This document shows positions 46,803 to 60,800 of a stretch of 64,000 bases of DNA, piece by piece; positions within the stretch are counted from its first letter, which is position 1; each line of letters opens with the position of its first letter. The notes beneath the pieces are model-generated. The model did not search any database. It worked only from the letters and a program-made list of their open reading frames with translations, and was not told the DNA's origin. Made by a program: the position numbers and the translations under genes. Source of the stretch: Carex sylvatica (Eukaryota; Streptophyta; Magnoliopsida; Poales; Cyperaceae). The stretch covers positions 467,209 through 531,208 of the forward strand of contig CAXKVR010000003.1 in NCBI GenBank assembly GCA_964058845.1, given 5' to 3'.

Positions 46803-49800
46803 AATGCTTCAAACACCCTGAATTGGAGTGCTGTATTTGGGTTGTAAACACATTTTTATCTTGCCATATAGAGACACGACTAGAGTGCTCCAATCACCTT
46901 CAATTGGAGTATTGTATTAGGGCTGTAAATACCTTATTATCTTGCCATATAGAGACACTACTAGTGTACTCCAAAAACCCTCAAATTGAGTGTTGTATTA
47001 GGGTTATAAATGCCCTATTATCTTGCCATTTGGAGACACTACTAGAGTGCTCCAAAAACCTTCAATTTGAGTATTGTATTAGGATTGTAAAAGCTCCATT
47101 ATCTTTCTATATAGAGTCACCACTAGAGTGCTCCAAACACATTTAATTGGAGAGTTGTGTAAGAATTGTCAATGCCCTATTATCTTGTCATCTAGAGTGC
47201 TCCAAACACCTTCAATTGGAGTATTGTATTAGAGTTGAAAATGTCATATTATCTTGTCATATGGAGACACTACTGGAGTGCCCCAAACACCCTTAATTGG
47301 AGTGTTGTATTTGGGTTGTAAATGCCCTATTATCTTACCATATAGAGACACTACTGGAGTGATCCAAACACCCCCAATTGGAATATTGTATCAGGATTGT
47401 AAATGCCCTATTATCTTGATATTCGGAGACACTACAAGAGTGCTTCAAATACCTTTAATTGAGTGTTTTATTAGGGCTGTGATTGAACCTATTATCTTGT
47501 CATATGGAGACACTTCTAGACTGCTCCAAACACCCTGAATTGGAGTGTTGTATTTGGGTTGTAAATTCTCTTTTATCTTGCCATATAGAGATATGACTAG
47601 AGTGCTCCAATCCCCTTCAATTGGAGTGTTGTATTAGGATTATAAATACCCCATTATCTTTCCATATAGAGACACTACTAGAGTGCTCCATACACCCTCA
47701 AATATAGTGTTGTATTAGGGTTGCAAATGCCCTATTATCTTGTCATCTGGAGACACTACTCGAGTGCTCCAAACACCTTCAATTGGAGTGTTGTATTAGG
47801 GTTGTAAATGCCCTATTATCTTGCCATATAGAGACACTACAAAAGTGATCCAAAAACCCTCAAATGGAGTGTTATATTAGGATTGTAAATGCCCTATTAT
47901 CTTGTCATTTAGAAACACTACAAGAGTGCTCCAAACACATTCAATTGGAGTGTTGTAAATGCCCTATCTTTCAATATAGAGTCACTACTAGAGTGCTCCA
48001 AACACCTTCAAATGGAGTATTGTATTAGGATTGTAAATGTCCAATTATCTTGCCATCTGGAGACACTACTAGAGTGCCCCAAACACCTTCAATTGGAGTG
48101 TTTTATTAGAGTTGTAAATGCCCTATTATCCTGTCATATGGAGACATCACTGGAGTGCTCCAAACACCCTTAACTGGTGTGTTGTATTTGGGTTGTAAAT
48201 GCCATATTATCTTTGCCATATAGAGACACTACTGGAGTGATCCAAACACCCTCAATTGGAGTGTTGTATCACGGTTTTTAATGACTATTATCTTGCTATC
48301 TGGAGACACAACTAGAGTGCACCAAACACCTACAATTAGAGTGTTGTATTAGGGTTGTAAAAGTCCTATTATCTTGTCAAATGGAGACACTACTAGAGTG
48401 CTCTGAATACCCTCAAATGGAGTGTTGTATTAGGGTTATAAATGATCTATTATCTTGCCCTCCGAAGGCACTAATAGAGTGATCCAAACACCTTCAATTG
48501 GAGTGTTGTATTAGGGTTGTAAATGCCCTATTATCTTGTCATATGGAGACGCTACTAGAGTGCTCCAAACACATTCATTTGGAGTGTTGCATTAGGGTTG
48601 TAAATGCCCTATTATCTTGTCATATGGAGACACTACTAGAGTGCTCCAAACACCATCAATTAGAGTGTTGTATTAAGGTTTTGAATGCCCTATTATCTTG
48701 TAATATGGAGACACTACTAGAGTGCTCCAAACACCATTAATTAGAGTGTTGAATTAGGGTTCTGAATGCCCTATTATCTTGCCATATGGAGCCACTAGTA
48801 GAGTGCTCTAAACACCTTCAATTTGAGTGTTGTATTATCGTTGTAAATTGCCTCTTATCTTGTCACAAGGAGGTACAACTAGGGTGCTCCAAACACCTTC
48901 AATTGGAGTGTTGTATTTGGGTTGTAAACGCCCTATTATCTTTCCATATGGAGACACTACAAGAGTTCTCCAGACACCTTCAATTGGAGTGTGTTATTTG
49001 GGTTGTAAATGTCCTATTATTTTGTCATATGTAGATGCTACTAGAGTGCTCCAAACACCTTAAATTGGAGTGTTTTTATTAAGGTTGTAAATGTCCTATT
49101 ATCTTGTCATATGGAGACGCTACTAGAGTGCTCCAAACAGATTCAATTGGAGTGTTTTATTAGGGTTCTAAATGCCCTAATATTTAGCAATATAGAGTCA
49201 ATACTAGAGTGCTCTATACACCTTCAATTTGAGAGTTTTATTAGGAGTGTAAATGCCCTATTATCTTGCTATATAGAGTCACTACTAGAGTGCTCCAAAT
49301 ACTTTCAATTGGAGTATTGTATTTGAGTTGTAAATGCCCTATTATCTTGCCATCTAGAAAGACAACTAGAGTGCTCCAAACACCTTCATTTAGAGTGTTG
49401 TATTAGGGTTGGAAATGCCCTATTATCTTGCAATATGGAGACACTACTAGAGTGCTCCAAACACCATTAATTAGAGTGTTGTATTAGGTTGTAAATGCCC
49501 TATTATCTTGCCATATGGAGCCACTAGTAGAGTGCTCTAAACACCTTCAATTAGAGTGTTGTATTATCGTTGTAAATTGCCGCTTATCTTGTCACAGGGA
49601 GGTACAACTAGAGTGCTCCAAACACTTTCAATTGGAGTGTTGTATTTGGGTTGTAAACGCCCTATTATCTTGCCATTTGGAGACACTACTAGAGTTCTCC
49701 AGACACCTTCAATTGGAGTGTGTTATTAGGGTTGTAAATGTCCTATTATCTTGTCATATGGAGACGCTACTAGAGTGCTCCAAACACATTCAATTGGAGT

Positions 49801-51884
49801 GTTTTATTAGGGTTCTAAATGCCCTAATATTTTGCAATATAGAGTCACTACTAGATAGGTCCAAATACCTTCAATTAGAGAGTTTTATTAGTGGTGTAAA
49901 TGCCCTATTATCTTCCTATATAGAGTTACTACTAGAGTTCTCCAAACACTTTCAATTGGAGTGTTGTATTTGAGTTGTAAATGCCCTATTTTCTTGCCAG
50001 CTAGAGATACAACTAGATTGGTCAAAACAGCTTGAATTGGAGTGTTGTATTATGGTTGTAAAATCCCTTTTATCTTGTCATATAGAGACACGACTTAAGT
50101 GCTCCAAAAATCATTAATTAGAGTGTTGTATTCGGGTTGTAAATGCACTATTTTCTTGCCATCTAGAGACACAACTAGAGTGCTCCAAACACCTTCAATT
50201 GGAGTATTGTATTTGGGTTGTAAATACCCTATTATCTTGTCATATGGAGACACTACTAGAGTGCTCCAAACACCATCAATTAGAGTGTTGTATTAGGGAT
50301 CTGAATGCCCTATTATCATGCAATATGGAGACACTACTAGAGTGCTCCAAACACCATTAATTAGAGTGCTGTATTAGGGTTGTGAATGCCCTATTATCTT
50401 GCCATATGGAGCCACTAGTAGAGTGCTCTAAACACCTTCAATTTGAGTGTTCTATTATCGTTGTAAATTACCGATTATTTTGTCACAAGGAGATACAACT
50501 AGAGTGCTCCAAACACCTTCAATTGGAGTGTTGTATTTGGGTTGTAAACGCCCTATTATCTTGCCATATGGAGACACTACAAGAGTTCTCCAGACACCTT
50601 CAATTGGAGTGTGTTATTAGGGTTGTAAATGTCCTATTATCTTGTCATATAGAGATGCTACTAGAGTGCTCCAAACACATTCATTTGGAGTGTTGCATTA
50701 GGGTTGTAAATGCCATATTATCTTGTCATATGGAGACACTACTAGACTGCTCCAAACACCATCAATTAGAGTGTTGTATTAAGGTTCTGAATGCCCTATT
50801 ATCTTGCAATATGGAGACACTACTAGAGTGCTCCAAACACCATCAATTAGGGTGTTGTATTAGAGTTGTGAATGCCCTATTATCTTGCCATATGGAGCCA
50901 CTAGTAGAGTGCTCCAAACACCTTCAATTTGAGTGTTGTATTATCGTTGTAAATTGCCGATTATCTTGTCATATGTAGGTACAAATAGAGTGCTCCAAAC
51001 ACCTTCAATTTGAGTGTTGTATTAGGGTTGTAAATGCCCTATTATCTTGCCATATGGAGACATTACTAGAGTGCTCCAGACACCTTGAATTGGAGTGTTG
51101 TATTAGGGTTGTAAATGCTCTCTTGTCTTGCCATCTGGAGACACTACTCGAGTGCTCCAAACCCCTTCAATTTGAGTGTTGTATTATGGCTGTAAATGGC
51201 CTATTATCTTGTCATATGGAGACACAACTAGAGTGCTCCAAACACATTCAATTGGAGTGTTTAATTAGGGTTCTAAATGCCCTAATATCTTGCAATATCG
51301 AGTCACTACTAGAGTGCTCCAAACACATTCAAATGGAGAGTTTTATTAAGGGTGTAAATGCCCTATTATCTTGCTATATTCACTACTAGCGTGCTCCAAA
51401 CACCTTCAATTTGAGTGTTGTATTTGGATTGTAAATACCCTATTATCTTGCCATCTGGAGACACAACGAGAGTGCTCCAAACAACTTCAATTGGATTGTT
51501 GTTTTAGGGTTGTAAATGCCCTCTTCTCTTGCCATCTGGAGACACTACACGAGTGCTCTAAACACCTTCAATTGGAGTGTTGTAAATGCCCTATTATCTT
51601 GTCATATGGAGACACTACTAGAGTGCTCCGAACAACCTCAATTGGAGTGCTGTACTTGGGTTGGAATGATCCAAACACCCTCAATTGGAGTGCTTTATCA
51701 GGGTTGTAAATGCCCCATCATCTTGTCATATGGAGACACCACTAGACTGCTCCAAACACCCTGAATTGGAGTGTTGTATTTGGGTTGTAAACGCCCTTTT
51801 ATCTTGTCATATAGAGATATGACTAGAGTGCTCCAATCCCCTTCAATTGGAGTGTTGTATTAGGGTTGTAAATGCCCGCATATA
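46741..51884 (+). repeat. 81-bp satellite, array 2, monomeric and older section
   Basis: Tandem units ATTGGAGTGTTGTATTAGGG, TTGTAAATGCCCTATTATCT, TGCCATATAGAGACACTACT, AGAGTGCTCCAAACACCTTC, A (81 bp). Monomers are diverged and some are shortened or fused. Between ~48.5 and 51.0 kb a variant marked GGAGCCACTAGTAGAG..TATTATCG recurs at 48786, 49515, 50406 and 50892, spaced 9, 11 and 6 monomers, so a separate looser higher-order pattern exists here. Open frames of 27-residue period are by-products. Confidence 0.92.
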
Positions 51885-54800
51885 TTGCCATATAGAGATA
51901 CTACTAGAGTGCTCCAAACACCTTCAAATGGAGTGTTGTATCAGGATTGTAAATTTCATATTATCTTGCCATCTAGAGACACTACTAGAGTGCTCCAAAC
52001 ACCTTCAATTGGAGTGTTTTATTTGAGTTATAAATTCCCTATTATCTTGTCATATGAAGGCACTACTGGAGAGGTCCAAACACCCTCAATTGGAGTGTTG
52101 TATTTGGGTTGTAAATGCCTTATTATCTTTCCATATAGAGACTCTACGGGAGTGATCCAAACACTCTCAATTGGAGTGTTGTATCATGGTTGTAAATTCC
52201 GTATTATCTTGCCATGTTGAGACACTTCTAGACTGCTCCAACCGCCATGAATTGGAGTGTTGTATTTGGGATGTAAACGCCCTTTTATCTTGCCATATAG
52301 AGACACGACTAGAGTGCTCCAATCAGCTTGAATTAGAGTGTTGCATTAGGGTTGTAAATGCCCTATTATCTTGCCATATAGAGACACTACTAGAGTGCTC
52401 CAAACACCCTCAAATAGAGTGTTGTATTAGGGTTGTAAATGCCCTCTTCTCTTATCATCTAGAGACACTACTCGAGTGCTCCAAACACATTCAATTGGAG
52501 TGTTGTATTAGGGTTGTAAATGCCATATTATCTTGCCATATAGAGACACAACTAGATAGGTCCAAACACCTTCAATTGGAGTGTTGTATTATGGTTGTAA
52601 ATGCCATATTATCTGGTCATCTAGAGAATCTACTCGAGGTCTCCAAACACCTTCATTTGGAGTGTTGTATTAGGGTTGTAAATGCCCTATTATCTTGCCA
52701 TATAGAGACACTACAAAAGTGATCCAAAAACCCTCAAATGGAGTGTTATATTAGGATTGTAAATGCCCTATTATCTTGTCATTTAGAAACACTACAAGTG
52801 TGCTCCAAACACATTCAATTGGAGTGTTGTAAATGCCCTATCTTTCAATATAGAGTCACTACTAGAGTGCTCCAAACACCTTCAAATGGAGTATTGTATT
52901 AGGATTGTAAATGTCCAATTATCTTGCCATCTGGAGACACTACTAGAGTGCCCCAAACACCTTCAATTGAAGTGTTTTATTAGAGTTGTAAATGCCCTAT
53001 TATCTTGTCATATGGAGACACTACTAGAGTGCTCCAAACACCCTCAATTGGAGTGCTGTACTTGGGTTGTAAATGTCTTATTATCTTGCAATATAGAGAC
53101 ACTATTGGAATGATCCAAACACCCTCAATTGGAGTGCTTTATCAGGGTTGTAAATGCCCTATCATCTTGCTATATGGAGACACTAGAAGAATGCTTCCAA
53201 TACCTTTAATTCGAGTGTTTTATTAAGGTTGTAAATGCCCTATTATCTTGTCATATGGAGACACCACTAGACTGCTCCAAACACCCTGAATTGGAGTGTT
53301 GTATTTGGGTTGTAAACGCCCTTTTATCTTGCCATATAGAGATATGACTAGAGTGCTCCAATCCCCTTCAATTGGAGTGTTGTATTAGGGTTGTAAATGC
53401 CCGCATATATTGCCATATAGAGATACTACTAGAGTGCTCCAAACACCTTCAAATGGAGTGTTGTATCAGGATTGTAAATTTCATATTATCTTGCCATCTA
53501 GAGACACTACTAGAGTGCTCCAAACACCTTCAATTGGAGTGTTTTATTTGAGTTATAAATTCCCTATTATCTTGTCATATGGAGGCACTACTGGAGAGCT
53601 CCAAACGCCCTCAATTGGAGTGTTGTATTTGGGTTGTAAATGCCTTATTATCTTTCCATATAGAGACTCTACGGGAGTGATCCAAACACTCTCAATTGGA
53701 GTGTTGTATCATGGTTGTAAATTCCGTATTATCTTGTCATGTTGAGACACTTCTAGACTGCTCCAACCGCCATGAATTGGAGTGTTGTATTTGGGATGTA
53801 AACGCCCTTTTATCTTGCCATATAGAGACACGACTAGAGTGCTCCAATCAGCTTGAATTAGAGTGTTGCATTAGGGTTGTAAATGCCCTATTATCTTGCC
53901 ATATAGAGACACTACTAGAGTGCTCCAAACACCCTCAAATAGAGTGTTGTATTAGGGTTGTAAATGCCCTCTTCTCTTCTCATCTAGAGACACTACTCGA
54001 GTGCTCCAAACACATTCAATTGGAGTGTTGTATTAGGGTTGTAAATGCCATATTATCTTGCCATAGAGAGACACAACTAGATAGGTCCAAACACCTTCAA
54101 TTGGAGTGTTGTATTATGGTTGTAAATGCCATATTATCTGGTCATCTAGAGAATCTACTCGAGGTCTCCAAACACCTTCATTTGGAGTGTTGTATTAGGG
54201 TTGTAAATGCGCTATTATCTTGTCAGATGGAGACACTACTAGAGTGCTCCATACACCTTCAATTGAAGTGTTGTATTAGGGTTGTAAATTCTTTTTTATC
54301 TTGCCATATAGAGGCACGACTAGAGTGCTCCAAACACCTTCAATTGGTGTGTTGTATTAGGGTTGTAAATGGCTTAGTATCTTTCCATAGAGAGGCACTA
54401 TTAAAGCGCTCCAAACACCATCAATTGGAGTGTTTTATTAGGGGTGTAAATGCCCTATTATCTTGCTATATATAGTGCTCCAAACACATTCAATTGGAAT
54501 GTTGTATTAAGGTTGTAAATGTCCTATTATCTTGCCTCTGGAGACACTACGGGAATGCTCTAAACACCTTCAATTGGAGTGTTTAATTAGAGTTCTAAAT
54601 GCCCTATTATCTTGTCATATGGAGACACTACTAGAGTGCTCCAAACACCTTCAATTGGAGTGTTGTATTACAGTTGTAAATGCCCTCTTCTCTTGCCATC
54701 TGGAGACACTACTCGAGTGCTCCAAAAACTTTCGATTGGAGTGTTGTATTAGGGTTATAAATGCCCTATTATCTTGCCATAGAGAGACACTACTAAGTGC

Positions 54801-57800
54801 TCCAAACACCTTCAATTGGAGTCCTTTATTAGGGTTGTATATTATATTGTCATATGGAGACACTACTAGGGTGCTCCAAGCACCTTCAATTGGGGTGTTT
54901 TATTTGAGTTATAAATTCCCTATTATCTTGTCATATGGAGGCACTACTGGAGAGCTCCAAACGCCCTCAATTGGAGTGTTGTATTTGGGTTGTAAATGCC
55001 TTATTATCTTTCCATATAGAGACTCTACGGGAGTGATCCAAACACTCTCAATTGGAGTGTTGTATCATGGTTGTAAATTCCGTATTATCTTGTCATGTTG
55101 AGACACTTCTAGACTGCTCCAACCGCCATGAATTGGAGTGTTGTATTTGGGATGTAAACGCCCTTTTATCTTGCCATATAGAGACACGACTAGAGTGCTC
55201 CAATCAGCTTGAATTAGAGTGTTGCATTAGGGTTGTAAATGCCCTATTATCTTGCCATATAGAGACACTACTAGAGTGCTCCAAACACCCTCAAATAGAG
55301 TGTTGTATTAGGGTTGTAAATGCCCTCTTCTCTTCTCATCTAGAGACACTACTCGAGTGCTCCAAACACATTCAATTGGAGTGTTGTATTAGGGTTGTAA
55401 ATGCCATATTATCTTGCCATATAGAGACACAACTAGATAGGTCCAAACACCTTCAATTGGAGTGTTGTATTATGGCTGTAAATGCCATATTATCTGGTCA
55501 TCTAGAGAATCTACTCGAGGTCTCCAAACACCTTCATTTGGAGTGTTGTATTAGGGTTGTAAATGCCCTATTATCTTGCCATATAGAGACACTACAAAAG
55601 TGATCCAAAAACCCTCAAATGGAGTGTTATATTAGGATTGTAAATGCCCTATTATCTTGTCATTTAGAAACACTACAAGAGTGCTCCAAACACATTCAAT
55701 TGGAGTGTTGTAAATGCCCTATCTTTCAATATAGAGTCACTACTAGAGTGCTCCAAACACCTTCAAATGGAGTATTGTATTAGGATTGTAAATGTCCAAT
55801 TATCTTGCCATCTGGAGACACTACTAGAGTGCCCCAAACACCTTCAATTGAAGTGTTTTATTAGAGTTGTAAATGCCCTATTATCTTGTCATATGGAGAC
55901 ACTACTAGAGTGCTCCAAACACCCTCAATTGGAGTGCCGTACTTGGGTTGTAAATGTCTTATTATCTTGCAATATAGAGACACTATTGGAATGATCCAAA
56001 CACCCTCAATTGGAGTGCTTTATCAGGGTTGTAAATGCCCTATCATCTTGCTATATGGAGACACTAGAAGAGTGCTTCCAATACCTTTAATTGGAGTGTT
56101 TTATTAAGGTTGTAAATGCCCTATTATCTTGTCATATGGAGACACCACTAGACTGCTCCAAACACCCTGAATTGGAGTGTTGTATTTGGGTTGTAAACGC
56201 CCTTTTATCTTTCCATATAGAGATATGACTAGAGTGCTCCAATCCCCTTCAATTGGAGTGTTGTATTAGGGTTGTAAATGCCCGCATATATTGCCATATA
56301 GAGATACTACTAGAGTGCTCCAAACACCTTCAAATGGAGTGTTGTATCAGGATTGTAAATTTCATATTATCTTGTCATCTGGAGACACTACTAGGGTGCT
56401 CCAAGCACCTTCAATTGGAGTGTTTTATTTGAGTTATAAATTCCCTATTATCTTGTCATATGGAGACACTACTGGAGAGCTCCAAACACCCTCAATTGGA
56501 GTGTTGTATTTGGGTTGTAAATGCCTTATTATCTTTCCATATAGAGACTCTACGGGAGTGATCCAAACACTCTCAATTGGAGTGTTGTATCATGGTTGTA
56601 AATGCCGTATTATCTTGTCATGTTGAGACACTTCTAGACTGCTCCAACCGCCATGAATTGGAGTGTTGTATTTGGGATGTAAACGCCCTTTTATCTTGCC
56701 ATATAGAGACACGACTAGAGTGCTCCAATCAGCTTGAATTAGAGTGTTGCATTAGGGTTGTAAATGCCCTATTATCTTGCCATATAGAGACACTACTAGA
56801 GTGCTCCAAACACCCTCAAATAGAGTGTTGTATTAGGGTTGTAAATGCCCTCTTCTCTTCTCATCTAGAGACACTACTCGAGTGCTCCAAACACATTCAA
56901 TTGGAGTGTTGTATTAGGGTTGTAAATGCCATATTATCTTGCCATATAGAGACACAACTAGATAGGTCCAAACACCTTCAATTGGAGTGTTGTATTATGG
57001 CTGTAAATGCCATATTATCTGGTCATCTAGAGAATCTACTCGAGGTCTCCAAACACCTTCATTTGGAGTGTTGTATTAGGGTTGTAAATGCCCTATTATC
57101 TTGCCATATAGAGACACTACAAAAGTGATCCAAAAACCCTCAAATGGAGTGTTATATTAGGATTGTAAATGCCCTATTATCTTGTCATTTAGAAACACTA
57201 CAAGAGTGCTCCAAACACATTCAATTGGAGTGTTGTAAATGCCCTATCTTTCAATATAGAGTCACTACTAGAGTGCTCCAAACACCTTCAAATGGAGTAT
57301 TGTATTAGGATTGTAAATGTCCAATTATCTTGCCATCTGGAGACACTACTAGAGTGCCCCAAACACCTTCAATTGAAGTGTTTTATTAGAGTTGTAAATG
57401 CCCTATTATCTTGTCATATGGAGACACTACTAGAGTGCTCCAAACACCCTCAATTGGAGTGCCGTACTTGGGTTGTAAATGTCTTATTATCTTGCAATAT
57501 AGAGACACTATTGGAATGATCCAAACACCCTCAATTGGAGTGCTTTATCAGGGTTGTAAATGCCCTATCATCTTGCTATATGGAGACACTAGAAGAGTGC
57601 TTCCAATACCTTTAATTGGAGTGTTTTATTAAGGTTGTAAATGCCCTATTATCTTGTCATATGGAGACACCACTAGACTGCTCCAAACACCCTGAATTGG
57701 AGTGTTGTATTTGGGTTGTAAACGCCCTTTTATCTTGCCATATAGAGATATGACTAGAGTGCTCCAATCCCCTTCAATTGGAGTGTTGTATTAGGGTTGT

Positions 57801-60800
57801 AAATGCCCGCATATATTGCCATATAGAGATACTACTAGAGTGCTCCAAACACCTTCAAATGGAGTGTTGTATCAGGATTGTAAATTTCATATTATCTTGT
57901 CATCTGGAGACACTACTAGGGTGCTCCAAGCACCTTCAATTGGAGTGTTTTATTTGAGTTATAAATTCCCTATTATCTTGTCATATGGAGACACTACTGG
58001 AGAGCTCCAAACACCCTCAATTGGAGTGTTGTATTTGGGTTGTAAATGCCTTATTATCTTTCCATATAGAGACTCTACGGGAGTGATCCAAACACTCTCA
58101 ATTGGAGTGTTGTATCATGGTTGTAAATGCCGTATTATCTTGTCATGTTGAGACACTTCTAGACTGCTCCAACCGCCATGAATTGGAGTGTTGTATTTGG
58201 GATGTAAACGCCCTTTTATCTTGCCATATAGAGACACGACTAGAGTGCTCCAATCAGCTTGAATTAGAGTGTTGCATTAGGGTTGTAAATGCCCTATTAT
58301 CTTGCCATATAGAGACACTACTAGAGTGCTCCAAACACCCTCAAATAGAGTGTTGTATTAGGGTTGTAAATGCCCTCTTCTCTTCTCATCTAGAGACACT
58401 ACTCGAGTGCTCCAAACACATTCAATTGGAGTGTTGTATTAGGGTTGTAAATGCCATATTATCTTGCCATATAGAGACACAACTAGATAGGTCCAAACAC
58501 CTTCAATTGGAGTGTTGTATTATGGCTGTAAATGTCATATTATCTGGTCATCTAGAGAATCTACTCGAGGTCTCCAAACACCTTCATTTGGAGTGTTGTA
58601 TTAGGGTTGTAAATGCCCTATTATCTTGCCATATAGAGACACTACTAGAGTGCTCCAAACACCCTCAAATAGAGTGTTGTATTAGGGTTGTAAATGCCCT
58701 CTTCTCTTCTCATCTAGCGACACTACTCGAGTGCTCTAAACACATTCAATTGGAGTGTTGTAAATGCCCTATCTTTCAATATAGAGTCACTACTAGAGTG
58801 CTCCAAACACCTTCAAATGGAGTATTGTATTAGGATTGTAAATGTCCAATTATCTTGCCATCTGGAGACACTACTAGAGTGCCCCAAACACCTTCAATTG
58901 AAGTGTTTTATTAGAGTTGTAAATGCCCTATTATCTTGTCATATGGAGACACTACTAGAGTGCTCCAAACACCCTCAATTGGAGTGCCGTACTTGGGTTG
59001 TAAATGTCTTATTATCTTGCAATATAGAGACACTATTGGAATGATCCAAACACCCTCAATTGGAGTGCTTTATCAGGGTTGTAAATGCCCTATCATCTTG
59101 CTATATGGAGACACTAGAAGAGTGCTTCCAATACCTTTAATTGGAGTGTTTTATTAAGGTTGTAAATGCCCTATTATCTTGTCATATGGAGACACCACTA
59201 GACTGCTCCAAACACCCTGAATTGGAGTGTTGTATTTGGGTTGTAAACGCCCTTTTATCTTGCCATATAGAGATATGACTAGAGTGCTCCAATCCCCTTC
59301 AATTGGAGTGTTGTATTAGGGTTGTAAATGCCCGCATATATTGCCATATAGAGATACTACTAGAGTGCTCCAAACACCTTCAAATGGAGTGTTGTATCAG
59401 GATTGTAAATTTCATATTATCTTGTCATCTGGAGACACTACTAGGGTGCTCCAAGCACCTTCAATTGGAGTGTTTTATTTGAGTTATAAATTCCCTATTA
59501 TCTTGTCATATGGAGACACTACTGGAGAGCTCCAAACACCCTCAATTGGAGTGTTGTATTTGGGTTGTAAATGCCTTATTATCTTTCCATATAGAGACTC
59601 TACGGGAGTGATCCAAACACTCTCAATTGGAGTGTTGTATCATGGTTGTAAATGCCGTATTATCTTGTCATGTTGAGACACTTCTAGACTGCTCCAACCG
59701 CCATGAATTGGAGTGTTGTATTTGGGATGTAAACGCCCTTTTATCTTGCCATATAGAGACACGACTAGAGTGCTCCAATCAGCTTGAATTAGAGTGTTGC
59801 ATTAGGGTTGTAAATGCCCTATTATCTTGCCATATAGAGACACTACTAGAGTGCTCCAAACACCCTCAAATAGAGTGTTGTATTAGGGTTGTAAATGCCC
59901 TCTTCTCTTCTCATCTAGAGACACTACTCGAGTGCTCCAAACACATTCAATTGGAGTGTTGTATTAGGGTTGTAAATGCCATATTATCTTGCCATATAGA
60001 GACACAACTAGATAGGTCCAAACACCTTCAATTGGAGTGTTGTATTATGGCTGTAAATGTCATATTATCTGGTCATCTAGAGAATCTACTCGAGGTCTCC
60101 AAACACCTTCATTTGGAGTGTTGTATTAGGGTTGTAAATGCCCTATTATCTTGCCATATAGAGACACTACTAGAGTGCTCCAAACACCCTCAAATAGAGT
60201 GTTGTATTAGGGTTGTAAATGCCCTCTTCTCTTCTCATCTAGCGACACTACAAGAGTGCTCCAAACACATTCAATTGGAGTGTTGTAAATGCCCTATCTT
60301 TCAATATAGAGTCACTACTAGAGTGCTCCAAACACCTTCAAATGGAGTATTGTATTAGGATTGTAAATGTCCAATTATCTTGCCATCTGGAGACACTACT
60401 AGAGTGCCCCAAACACCTTCAATTGAAGTGTTTTATTAGAGTTGTAAATGCCCTATTATCTTGTCATATGGAGACACTACTAGAGTGCTCCAAACACCCT
60501 CAATTGGAGTGCCGTACTTGGGTTGTAAATGTCTTATTATCTTGCAATATAGAGACACTATTGGAATGATCCAAACACCCTCAATTGGAGTGCTTTATCA
60601 GGGTTGTAAATGCCCTATCATCTTGCTATATGGAGACACTAGAAGAGTGCTTCCAATACCTTTAATTGGAGTGTTTTATTAAGGTTGTAAATGCCCTATT
60701 ATCTTGTCATATGGAGACACCACTAGACTGCTCAAACACCCTGAATTGGAGTGTTGTATTTGGGTTGTAAACGCCCTTTTATCTTGCCATATAGAGATAT

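Noticed and set aside
53696..54475. 259-codon Cys-rich ORF in the satellite, and its many relatives of 60-243 codons
   Set aside because: The 27-residue period is just the 81-bp monomer translated. Two plus-strand frames are open together, and frame-shifting indels are tolerated between units.
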